NCBI RefSeq assembly: GCF_004216565.1 | Contig: NZ_SGWV01000010.1 | Span: 310,001-374,000, forward strand | Length of the DNA stretch: 64,000 nucleotides | Direction of reading: 5' to 3' | DNA from: Sphaerotilus mobilis | GTDB lineage: Bacteria; Pseudomonadota; Gammaproteobacteria; Burkholderiales; Burkholderiaceae_C | In this document: in pieces, positions 7,729 to 15,107 of the stretch | How the letters are laid out: each line of letters begins with the position of its first letter | How positions within the stretch are numbered: position 1 is the stretch's first letter | Notes under the pieces: model-generated | The model's input: only the letters and a program-made list of their open reading frames with translations | What the model was told of the DNA's origin: nothing | Databases searched by the model: none | Position numbers and translations under genes: made by a program

Positions 7729-7799
7729 AAAACCCGCAGCCAGGCTTCTCCGCAGGCCGGTTTCTCCGAAGCCGGTCTGCCGCGAGACTTGCGGGTTTT
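7729..7799. terminator. Long inverted repeat, possible bidirectional terminator
   Basis: AAAACCCGCA (7729-7738) and TGCGGGTTTT (7790-7799) are exact inverse complements separated by 51 bases. The intervening DNA itself can form a G-U-containing hairpin around 7755-7777. The A-run and T-run on opposite sides could serve either strand. Confidence 0.5.
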
Positions 7800-7821
7800 C
7801 GACAACTCGGGAAGCCACACC

Positions 7822-8205
7822 ATGTCCTACGCCCTCGTCTGGTCCGTCACCGTCGTCCTGCTCGCCCTGTGGTCCTTCACCGTCTGGGCGCTCAACGCGG
7901 TCAGCGTGTGGACCCTCAGTCACGCCGGTGACCTGGGCGGCGCCGCCTCGGGCGTCGGTGCCTTGCGCCTTCCGGAATGGCTGGCGATCTGGGTTCCGCA
8001 AGAGATCGTGCAGGCCGTGCCTGCCATGCTGGCCGACCTCGCGCCCTTCGTCCAAGCCGTGCTGGAAACGGCCCCGGTGCTGGCCGGCGGTGTCACCGTG
8101 CTGGCCTGGGTGATCTGGACCCTCGGCAGCCTGATGCTGATCGGAGCCGGCGTGGCCGGGCATCTGGGCATGGCGGTGTGGCGTCGGCGGGTGGTTGCGG
8201 CTTGA
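7822..8205 (+). CDS. Small hypothetical membrane protein
   Basis: 127 residues, not recognised. Three hydrophobic segments are visible: residues 1-30 (YALVWSVTVVLLALWSFTVW), about 50-75 and about 85-115 (TVLAWVIWTLGSLMLIGAGV), with an Arg-rich C-terminus. GC content and codon use match the host. The ATG at 7822 lies after the inverted repeat, so the gene is probably not co-transcribed with the catalase. Confidence 0.65.
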   Translation: MSYALVWSVTVVLLALWSFTVWALNAVSVWTLSHAGDLGGAASGVGALRLPEWLAIWVPQEIVQAVPAMLADLAPFVQAVLETAPVLAGGVTVLAWVIWTLGSLMLIGAGVAGHLGMAVWRRRVVAA

Positions 8206-8295
8206 CCCTGATCCGATGAAGACCGGGAACATCGGCCCCTGCAGCCCAGCCGCACCACCAAGATCGCCAGCGTCAACGGCACGTTGACCAGCGGC

Positions 8296-8886
8296 TCATC
8301 GCATCGCACCGATCACCGTGCGCGACAGCACCTGTCCGCGCTGCACGATCAGCACCACATGGGTCCGATGCTGCGGCTCGCCGTCGACCTCGCCGATCGG
8401 CTGGCCGCGCGGCACGATGACGTGGCCGGTGTAGCCGTGCGCTCGGGCGGGCGACTCGCCGTAGCGACCGAACTCCCGCACGTCGAAGGGCTTGCCCAGG
8501 TCCAGACAGGGATCGATGACGACGCGCACCAGCTGCAACTCACCATCCCGGACGTGCCAATGGGCCTTGTAGCCCTTGCCGGTGACGGCACACCTTGGGC
8601 CTTCGGGGCGTCCCTGCTCCAACGCTTGCAGGTCCTCTTTGTGTTGCATGAGCTGTCGTTTTCGGATCCGATCCTCCAGCGGCTCGATGCCGATCGCATC
8701 GATCTCGCTGACCTCGCCGTCGAGCTCGATCACGTCCGGGTCGTGCCCCCAAGCCTGCGCCGCGCGGGCGGTGACGATGGCGGCAACAACGGCGACGGCC
8801 GTGGCAAGCACGCCCATGCCCGACAACAGGCCCCGCCCGCGCCACGACGCCAGCGGCGTCAACGCCATGTCTTGCCTGTCTACCAT
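8296..8886 (-). CDS. Hypothetical exported protein, paralogue of the preceding gene
   Basis: About 196 residues. The ATG at 8886 overlaps the end of the upstream gene; an ATG at 8868 with AGGC just before it is equally possible. An N-terminal hydrophobic helix (LLSGMGVLATAVAVVAAIVT) suggests export or anchoring. The mature part opens with DVIELDGEVSEID and ends with YTGHVIVPRGQPIG and VVLIVQRGQVLSRT. These landmarks recur in the same order in the upstream protein (DEIELDGKPGEV, YTGVVYVAQGKPTH, ALVIERGRVRSRT), so the two are diverged tandem duplicates. The family is not recognised. The coupled layout would fit an immunity or cargo-maturation role, but nothing proves it. Confidence 0.7.
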   Translation of the reverse strand: MVDRQDMALTPLASWRGRGLLSGMGVLATAVAVVAAIVTARAAQAWGHDPDVIELDGEVSEIDAIGIEPLEDRIRKRQLMQHKEDLQALEQGRPEGPRCAVTGKGYKAHWHVRDGELQLVRVVIDPCLDLGKPFDVREFGRYGESPARAHGYTGHVIVPRGQPIGEVDGEPQHRTHVVLIVQRGQVLSRTVIGAMR

Positions 8887-9395
8887 CTTGGTGTCGGCGC
8901 CTGATCCAGGGTGGTGCGGCTGCGCACCCGGCCGCGTTCGATCACCAGGGCGATGCAGCGCTTGTCCTGCTGCACAGGCTGGCCCGAGTGGGTCGGCTTG
9001 CCCTGTGCCACATAGACCACCCCGGTGTACCAGGTGGCGTCGACCGGGCCGCGCGCGGACCTGCCGAATCGCCCCAGGTCCACCACCTTGCGGCGACCGT
9101 CGCACTGCGTGACCGATGCGTGCAGCAACTGCAGTCGCTCACCCCGGATGCGCCATCGCGCCTCGCTCATGCCCCTGGCCGGATGACATCGATCCAGCGT
9201 CGACCCGGACGGCCTCCGGTCATACATGTCCGGATGTAGGCTCAGGTGCCCGGCCCAGCGGCGGCGACACACCTCACCGGGCTTCCCGTCGAGTTCGATC
9301 TCATCGGCCGTATCGCTCGGTTTCCAGGCGCACGCTGGCGTCTGGCTGAGGGTGGTCAGCAAGGTGGACAGGGCGATGCACGCAAGGACCTTCAT
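8880..9395 (-). CDS. Hypothetical exported protein, tandem paralogue
   Basis: 171 residues with a signal peptide (KVLACIALSTLLTTLSQTPACAW). The mature part starts DEIELDGKPGEVC and holds several cysteines. The C-terminal half matches the downstream gene product in order and spacing (LQLLHASV..C, VDLGRFGR, YTGVVYVAQGKP, IERGRVRSRT). The ATG overlaps the stop of an upstream open frame as ATGA, and its own end overlaps the next start, so the three frames look translationally coupled. The family was not recognised. Confidence 0.7.
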   Translation of the reverse strand: MKVLACIALSTLLTTLSQTPACAWKPSDTADEIELDGKPGEVCRRRWAGHLSLHPDMYDRRPSGSTLDRCHPARGMSEARWRIRGERLQLLHASVTQCDGRRKVVDLGRFGRSARGPVDATWYTGVVYVAQGKPTHSGQPVQQDKRCIALVIERGRVRSRTTLDQAPTPRW

Positions 9396-9640
9396 CGCGT
9401 TGACGCCGCGCTCAGCGCCTGCATGCTGGCCGGATCACGCAGCGCCGGTGTCATCAAGAACATCGGCAAGGGCATGCCCCTGCGCATGACGACGCCGATG
9501 ACATGGGTCTTGGCGGCCTCGGCCAGATGTTGCATGTGCGATTCGAAGGTTCTGCGCCAATGCCTCTGCAACTTGGCTGTGCGGACTTGGCTCAGATAAG
9601 GCGGATGGGTGGGATGTGTGTCTATTTTGAGGCCGCCGGG
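9392..9640 (-). pseudogene. 3' end of a truncated gene coupled to the tandem paralogues
   Basis: The minus strand is open in one frame from about 9660 to TGA at 9392-9394. It reads plausibly as protein: KIDTHPTHPPYLSQVRT, then KLQRHWRRTFESHMQHLAEA, then MRRGMPLPMFLMTPALRD. Codon use is host-like with high GC at third positions. The stop overlaps the ATG of the next gene. No convincing start is visible: the first ATG in frame (9535) would give only 47 residues and cut into the conserved-looking part. Upstream the frame runs into the AT-rich lipoprotein gene. I read it as a gene that lost its 5' end, though a short real gene from 9535 cannot be excluded. Confidence 0.45.
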
Positions 9641-10254
9641 CTTGGTGGTTCTAGATTGACCCCTACGGCTACCGGTTGAGTTGGCGATGTCTGGGGGCCC
9701 TGTTGAGATCGACTTATTGCATTAAAGGAAAGAGCGTCGGCTTTTGCCGGCGCCAATGAGCAATTCAAAGCCATGTTTACAGCTGTGACGACCTTCTTAT
9801 TTGCATCACCTGCCTGCGCGTATTGATTTTGACCTTCGCTTGCAGCTGAGACCACCTGCATTCTTCTGTTGGCCTGTATTGCCTGAGAGAACGAAGAGTC
9901 AATGGCAGAATTAATGCCGTTTGTTGCCCCGGAAAGGCTTGACCAGGCGGTGGCTGTCGCGCCCGATGTTATCGGCGCGAAGACGGCGCCTGCAAACACA
10001 CCAAGCGCGGTAACGCCCATGCGGACATTGCTCGCGTCGCCGTCCTTGTTTTCGTAGTAATTATGTACGTCCCGACAGAATATGCTGGCTTGCAAAAAAG
10101 CTGATGCCGCTTCGCCTTCTGTGCAAGCGTTATTTGCGCAAATTTTTGGAGCGCTGACAGTGCCTCCTGCCTTCCACGGCCAATTGGCCGGGGTTGCGCA
10201 ACCGCTGGTGAGAAGAGCAGCCAAAAATAGTCCAATGTTAGACTTTGTGTTCAT
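9622..10254 (-). CDS. Hypothetical lipoprotein, low GC
   Basis: 210 residues from the ATG at 10254, chosen because a lipoprotein signal follows (NIGLFLAALLTSGC, Cys about 18). Upstream in-frame sequence to 10533 lacks such logic. The mature part has paired cysteines (KICANNACTEG, SIFCRDVHNYYENKD), a hydrophobic GVTALGVFAGAVFAPITSG segment and an Asn/Gln/Ser-rich tail. GC content is clearly lower than the flanks, which points to transfer. Its 3' end overlaps the truncated gene described above by about 20 bases in another frame. Family unknown. Confidence 0.6.
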   Translation of the reverse strand: MNTKSNIGLFLAALLTSGCATPANWPWKAGGTVSAPKICANNACTEGEAASAFLQASIFCRDVHNYYENKDGDASNVRMGVTALGVFAGAVFAPITSGATATAWSSLSGATNGINSAIDSSFSQAIQANRRMQVVSAASEGQNQYAQAGDANKKVVTAVNMALNCSLAPAKADALSFNAISRSQQGPQTSPTQPVAVGVNLEPPSPAASK

Positions 10255-10739
10255 TCTTGCCTCAATACGTAAAGAGCCGAATTTCGAAACTTGAAGGTAT
10301 CGCGGTATCGAATATTTTTTGGTTCTATTGCCGTCCTTTCTGCGTGCCATTTTCAGGGCCTCTACCGACCAAGCTTTCTTGCCCAAGCCGACAACCGCCC
10401 TCACCAATTGCCCGATCGCTCTCGCGACCACGCCCAATTGCAGGCTGATTAGCCAATCGTTTGCCGACATCCGACTCCCCTGTTCGTCCCGGTTGATCCA
10501 CGCCGTTTCACCGAGACTTCCAGCAAGCAGCAACGTGATTTAATTGGGCGCCAGCCACATTTGCACTTCATCACCCGCATTGGGGATGGCACACAGCCCC
10601 ACCTCGGACTACAAGCCGCTCCAAAAACACCGCCCGCATCGATGTGCAGTGCAACAAATGGCCCCGGCGCGGCGCGAGGTGGGTGGATTCCGTGAAAACC
10701 ATCACACACCATCTGGGCTCACTTGATCAGGGGGGTGAA

Positions 10740-10981
10740 CTTCTTCTGGCGAATATGAACGTTCGCAGAATGGTCAATTCAGACCGGCACATGCCCACCC
10801 CATCCACCCCGAATCCCGCGCCGCCTTTGCGAAACACCCGCACATCCAGCAGACCGAGCATCTGATCGTGCGGGCGTTGCGGGATGCGGGGGCGTTGAGC
10901 GTGTTGCTGGTGGCGCGTGGTGGTGCGGTTTCGTGGGGCGTTCGGGGTGACGCAGGAGGCCTGAAAGCCAACAAGCCGTGA
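10740..10981 (+). pseudogene. 5'-truncated coding remnant
   Basis: The plus strand is open without any ATG from about 10738 to TGA at 10979-10981. Its last 60 codons look genuine by third-position GC and content: HPIHPESRAAFAKHPHIQQ, then EHLIVRALRDAGALSVLLVA, then RGGAVSWGVRGDAGG. An in-frame stop lies just before 10738. The family is not recognised. The remainder of 10255-11106 (about 850 bp without an intact gene) holds only this remnant and the terminator at 10987-11015; I see nothing in 10255-10735. Confidence 0.35.
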
Positions 10982-10986
10982 CCCAT

Positions 10987-11015
10987 AAAAAAAAACCCTC
11001 GGCAAATGCCGAGGG
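10987..11015 (-). terminator. Rho-independent terminator of the DUF5666 gene
   Basis: CCCTCGGC (10996-11003) and GCCGAGGG (11008-11015) form a perfect 8-bp stem with an AAAT loop. On the minus strand the stem is followed by nine Ts (10995-10987), a textbook intrinsic terminator about 90 bases after the lipoprotein gene. Confidence 0.9.
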
Positions 11016-11106
11016 CTTGCACCCAGGTTGAAGGGAATGAACGATTCGGGCGCGAACGGTGTGCCCGAGGGCGGGCATCCGGGGGGTCAGGTGGACGAGC
11101 GGGCGA

Positions 11107-12483
11107 TCAGGGGTTCAGGCCCGTTCCGACGGCGCGGGCCGAGGCGGCCAGGGCGGATGTGGCGGGGCGGCTTTCGAGCTTGATGCGCTTGAGCTTGTAG
11201 GTGTTGCCGTCGGCCATCAAGTAGCCCTTGACCTCGACGGTCTTGCCCTGACGGGCCCAGCTCAGCACGTCGTCGAGGGTGACGCCAGCGGGCAGCACGA
11301 TGGCGGCGGTGTCGCTCAGGTCGAAGGTCAGGCCGCGGACGACCAGGGTGTTCGGCGCGGTGCCGAGCTCGAGGGTGCCGTGCATTTCAAACTCCTGCGA
11401 TGAGGCGCTGTCGTCCAGGCCGCGTTCGGATCGCTTGCGGGCCTTCTTGAACTCGATCTTGCTGGCGACGAGCACACCGTCGACCACCGTGCCTTCGACC
11501 TCCACGCGGGCACCGACCTGCAGTTGGTCCAGGGTTCCGCCGTCGACAGCGTCGAAGCCGCTGGGCAGGCTGACGCTGATGCCGTTCACGCTGAAGCCAC
11601 TTACCACGACGCCGATCGTGCCTGCCGAGGGCTGGGTCACGACCAACTCGATGAAGCCCTCCTGCTCCGTGTGCTTGCCCTGGTCATCGCGGCCGTAGGA
11701 GCGTTCGCTGGACTTGAAGGACATCACCACCCAGCGACCTTGCGCATCGGGTGTGGTCGACAGCTTGACGCGCACAAACTGGCCGTCGGTGGCGGCGTTG
11801 TAGCGCGCCAGGTCTTCGGCGGTCAGCGTCCCGAAGGACATCGGTTCGCCGCCGATGGCGCCGGCCACCTTGTCGAAACGACCGCGCAGACGGTAGCTGG
11901 CGACCGGGCCGCTCTTGACCTCGACCAGGCTGGCCGAGATCTGGCTGGGCGTCACCGATCGGTCGACCAGACCATGCACCTCGACGATGTCGCCCACGGC
12001 CGGCTGGACGCCGCCGTCAAAGCGCGTGCTGGTCGTCAGGGCGATGGTCTGGCCCAACACGACCAGCGTGTTGCCGTCGGTCGACAGGCTGCTGACCGGT
12101 CCGCGGATCGACGATCCGACGTGGATCGACCGGGCCACCGATGTCGGTGTCGTGCCGTCACCGGACGAGCGCACGTCGTCGCCTTCGATCTCGACCTCCA
12201 TGCCCATCTTCAGGCCGCAGTTGCTGGCGTTGTCGCTGCAGTTGCTCGACGTGCCGGTGCTTTCGTCGACCACGGTGGTGCTGTTCAGCTCATAGCGCAC
12301 GCCGTTGGTGATGACCGAGCCGAAGCCGGTGATCGTGCCGGCAGCGCTCGACCCCGAGGCACCCACGACGCTGGTGGAATTGCCGCCGCCGCAGGCGGTC
12401 AGCATGAGTGATGCGGCAAGCGCCACGCCTGAACAGGCGAGAAGAGGGCTGCGACGGGCGTGGTGTCGATGGGTCCTGGACAT
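11107..12483 (-). CDS. DUF5666 domain lipoprotein
   Basis: 458 residues. It starts with a basic n-region, a hydrophobic core and the lipobox LTAC (Cys about 31) followed by GGG and a Ser/Thr-rich linker. The rest is a chain of repeated small beta-barrel units of DUF5666 type, each marked by phrases such as GTITGFGSVITNGVRYE, MEVEIEGDD, VGDIVEVHGLVD, VGARVEVEGTVVDGVLVASK and GKTVEVKGYLMADG. At least four units can be counted. Such proteins sit at the outer membrane with unknown function. It stands alone, ends in a strong terminator and is divergent from nothing nearby. Confidence 0.8.
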   Translation of the reverse strand: MSRTHRHHARRSPLLACSGVALAASLMLTACGGGNSTSVVGASGSSAAGTITGFGSVITNGVRYELNSTTVVDESTGTSSNCSDNASNCGLKMGMEVEIEGDDVRSSGDGTTPTSVARSIHVGSSIRGPVSSLSTDGNTLVVLGQTIALTTSTRFDGGVQPAVGDIVEVHGLVDRSVTPSQISASLVEVKSGPVASYRLRGRFDKVAGAIGGEPMSFGTLTAEDLARYNAATDGQFVRVKLSTTPDAQGRWVVMSFKSSERSYGRDDQGKHTEQEGFIELVVTQPSAGTIGVVVSGFSVNGISVSLPSGFDAVDGGTLDQLQVGARVEVEGTVVDGVLVASKIEFKKARKRSERGLDDSASSQEFEMHGTLELGTAPNTLVVRGLTFDLSDTAAIVLPAGVTLDDVLSWARQGKTVEVKGYLMADGNTYKLKRIKLESRPATSALAASARAVGTGLNP

Positions 12484-12633
12484 GGGTAGGCTCCTGAAGA
12501 TTGGGGCAAAAGGAGCACTTCCTCCTTCTGATGTGGGAAATCATCCCATCTTCACGGAGCCTGAGGCAAGTCAATTTTGACTTTGGCCGGTCCGCCTTAA
12601 GTTCAAGCTAAGAGAGGTGCTGGCGCACCTGCC

Positions 12634-13245
12634 TCATTGGTCGCCAACCGCCAGATACGGCCCGATCACCCCCATCGCCCGCGCCACATAGCTCTCCTTC
12701 TCCCCCACCGGCGCGACGTCGTGCAAGGCGCTGCGGGCGGCGTCCTCGCCTTGCAGGCGGGCGATCAGCCAGGCGGCGAGGTAGGGCGAGGCCAGGCAGC
12801 CGCCGGCCGTGGCGACGTTGCCGCGGGCGAAGAAGGGTTGGTCCAGCACGGCCACGCCGGCTTCCTGCACCCACGGCTTGGTCAGCAGATCGGTGCAGGC
12901 GGGCACGCCGTCGACCAGGCCAAGGCGAGCCAGCAGCAAGGTGCCGGAACACTGCGCGCCGATCAGTTGGCGCTGCGGGTCCAGGTTCAGGCGCGCCATC
13001 AGGGCCGGATCGGCGGCGATGTCGCGGGTCTTGATGCCGCTGCCCACGATCACCGCATCGGCCTGCGCCGCCTCTTCCAGCGTGGCCTGCGCGTGCACGG
13101 TCACGCCGTTCATCGACGTCACCGTGGCCGTCGGACAGGCCAGCGACACGCGCCAGCCCGGCACCTTGACGCGGTTGAGCACGCCCAGCGCGATCAGGGA
13201 ATCGAGCTCGTTGTAGCCGTCGAAGGTGAGGATGGTGATGTGCAT
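12634..13245 (-). CDS. DJ-1/PfpI family protein
   Basis: 203 residues from the ATG at 13245 (MHITILTFDGYNELDS). This is the glutamine-amidotransferase-like DJ-1/PfpI fold. The nucleophile-elbow cysteine lies in IGAQCSGTLLLA (about residue 98), and the early glutamate is in the YNELDS strand-helix turn. This subgroup resembles the DJ-1-type halves of AraC regulators and isonitrile hydratases, but no HTH is attached. Substrate is unknown; activity could be glyoxalase-, chaperone- or hydratase-like. It lies on the same strand as, and 34 bases downstream of, the DUF4411 gene. Confidence 0.8.
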   Translation of the reverse strand: MHITILTFDGYNELDSLIALGVLNRVKVPGWRVSLACPTATVTSMNGVTVHAQATLEEAAQADAVIVGSGIKTRDIAADPALMARLNLDPQRQLIGAQCSGTLLLARLGLVDGVPACTDLLTKPWVQEAGVAVLDQPFFARGNVATAGGCLASPYLAAWLIARLQGEDAARSALHDVAPVGEKESYVARAMGVIGPYLAVGDQ

Positions 13246-13279
13246 GAGGAGGCTCGGGTTGGGGCGGGTGTGATGGTCC

Positions 13280-13777
13280 TCAAGCGGCCAGCACGAAGCG
13301 AGCGCCCGAGCGGCCCAGCAGGTCGAAGGTGTCGAGGCAGGCAACGCCGAAGCTGGCCGCCACGTTCGGGATCAGGAACTTGCGACGGCTGGCGCTGTTG
13401 CTGCGTTCGTGGGTGACGATGGTCGCGCCAGTGGCGCGGGCCTTGGCGATCAACCAGGGGTCGGCACCGGAGAGAAACTCTGCCAGCGCGCCGCTGCGCA
13501 TCCCGACTTGAGCGCTGGCCACGTGGTTGACGACCTCCGAGTAAGCCACTTGCGTCGCTTCGTCGGTGACATCGACGAAGAAGTCCCGGTGGTGACGCGC
13601 CCATTCAGCCAGATCGTCATGGCCGCGCCGCAGTTCGTCGCCGACCCGTTCGATGCTGGCGAGTTCGCCGACAGCATGCGCGTCCAGCAGCCAGTCCCAA
13701 TAGGCCGGACAGAACTCGGGCCGGTAGTACCGGTTCTTGGCTTCGATGAAGGTGTTGCTGTCGCGCAGGAATCTCAT
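13280..13777 (-). CDS. DUF4411 PIN-like protein (putative toxin)
   Basis: 165 residues starting MRFLRDSNTFIEAKNRYY, the family opening in which the Asp near residue 6 corresponds to a PIN-nuclease acidic residue. FCPAYWDWLLDAH and DPWLIAKARATGATIVTHE are the other DUF4411 landmarks; the latter carries a further acidic residue. The family is usually found with an ImmA/IrrE-type XRE protein, as here. The start overlaps the 3' end of that gene (ATGA at 13777-13774), so translation is coupled. Expected role: RNase toxin of a two-gene toxin-antitoxin or stress module inside a defence island. Confidence 0.8.
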   Translation of the reverse strand: MRFLRDSNTFIEAKNRYYRPEFCPAYWDWLLDAHAVGELASIERVGDELRRGHDDLAEWARHHRDFFVDVTDEATQVAYSEVVNHVASAQVGMRSGALAEFLSGADPWLIAKARATGATIVTHERSNSASRRKFLIPNVAASFGVACLDTFDLLGRSGARFVLAA

Positions 13778-14919
13778 GTATCCAGTTCCTTGGCGAGTCG
13801 TTGCAGCTTCGATGGCTGCATGCCCAGCAATTGCCCCGCGTCGCGCAGCAGCAGCCGACCGCTCAGGGCTTCGGCCAGCACGGCACGGGCAAAGCGCTTG
13901 CTGTTCTTGGCGCTGACGTTGCGGTAGTAATTGCCCGCCCCTCCGACTTGATCGCGAAAGCGCTGCAATTCGGCGAGGTAGTGTTCCCGCCAGACGTCCT
14001 GCGAGATCAAGCTCAGGTCCAGAGCCCGTCGCATGACCACCTGAGCGCTGACGTGCAAGGCCTTTGCGATTCGGGCGGCACGTGTCGTGACATCCACGTC
14101 GCCCGCAGCGTTCCAACGTTTGATGAAGCCCTCCCCCGGCGCCAGAAACTCCCCCGCCACCGCATTGCACAACCGCTCCACCGCCCGATGGTTGCCGGGT
14201 TGCAGGTCAGACACGCCGCTGCTGCCGATCCAGATGTGGGCCAGTTCGTGGACGAGTGTGAACAGCCGGGCGGTCGGGGCGTCTGCGAGGTTGACGAACA
14301 CCAGCGGGGCCAACGGGTCGACGATGGCGAAGCCTCGGAACTCGGCCACGTCGAGCGTGCGGTGGGTGTCGCTGCCGACGCAGCCGCTGCGCATGACCAG
14401 CACGCCGCAACGCTCGGCGGCTTCGATAAGCGCCTGCATCGGGTCGGCGGGGCGGCCATCGGGCTGCTGGGTCCGGGGCGTCAGCGTGGCGTGCATGTCC
14501 GCAGCGATCAGCTCGGCGCGTGTCTGCGTCCTCATCCGGCCAACGAAGGGCAAGGGAGTGTCGTCGCCGGTTTCGCGAAGGTGATCGGCATACCAGGCCT
14601 GCCGCTGCAGGGCCGTCCGGATCGTGTCCTGGAGGTTCAGCGACAGGCGTGGCGCCGCGTGGCTGTCGACGGTGCGCAGGTCGGGAATCGGCAAGGCCTC
14701 ATCGGGTGCCTGCGACAGGAACAGGTAGCCGAGCGGTGCATGCAGCGCAGCCGCCAGCTTCACGGCTTGCAGCAAGGTGGGCGCGGCATCGCCCGATTCC
14801 CAGGCCTCGAAACGCTGCATCGGCACGCCGCTGGCGCGGGCGGCGGCATCAACCGTCAGGCCGGCGCGCTCGCGCATCCAGGCGAGTTGCTGCGGGTTGA
14901 TTCGGGCGGCGTTGGCCAT
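13774..14919 (-). CDS. XRE regulator fused to ImmA/IrrE metallopeptidase (putative antitoxin)
   Basis: 381 residues from the ATG at 14919, with GAAG just before it; an ATG four codons earlier is also possible. The N-terminus (about 8-60) is an XRE helix-turn-helix (LAWMRERAGLTVDAAA followed by MQRFEAWESGD). The middle holds the ImmA/IrrE zinc motif HELAHIW in LFTLVHELAHIWIG, with downstream AVAGEFLAPGEG. Family knowledge: such proteins act as repressors whose peptidase domain may be self- or partner-directed. It is divergent from the methylase gene and coupled to the DUF4411 gene, which fits a toxin-antitoxin pair guarding the type III system. Confidence 0.85.
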   Translation of the reverse strand: MANAARINPQQLAWMRERAGLTVDAAARASGVPMQRFEAWESGDAAPTLLQAVKLAAALHAPLGYLFLSQAPDEALPIPDLRTVDSHAAPRLSLNLQDTIRTALQRQAWYADHLRETGDDTPLPFVGRMRTQTRAELIAADMHATLTPRTQQPDGRPADPMQALIEAAERCGVLVMRSGCVGSDTHRTLDVAEFRGFAIVDPLAPLVFVNLADAPTARLFTLVHELAHIWIGSSGVSDLQPGNHRAVERLCNAVAGEFLAPGEGFIKRWNAAGDVDVTTRAARIAKALHVSAQVVMRRALDLSLISQDVWREHYLAELQRFRDQVGGAGNYYRNVSAKNSKRFARAVLAEALSGRLLLRDAGQLLGMQPSKLQRLAKELDT

Positions 14920-15107
14920 GGCTTCAAGCATAGGACATGGCTCGACGCCGGCCATCTGTTGGCTTGTCAGGTCCTGCCACCTGTCGCGCCGATCCCGCAT
15001 TCACCCTATTTCCGCAACTTCCCTACATCTTCCAGTGATCCCCACACCCAAACCCGCATGGCAACTTCCCCCGGCTTTCACCCGGCCGGCCCGAGGCCCT
15101 GCGCACC

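Noticed and set aside
10255-10735. Upstream extension of the lipoprotein gene or a separate short gene in this stretch
   Set aside because: The frame stays open to 10533, but the lipoprotein signal begins at 10254. The extra residues look unlike a protein N-terminus and no ribosome site was found.
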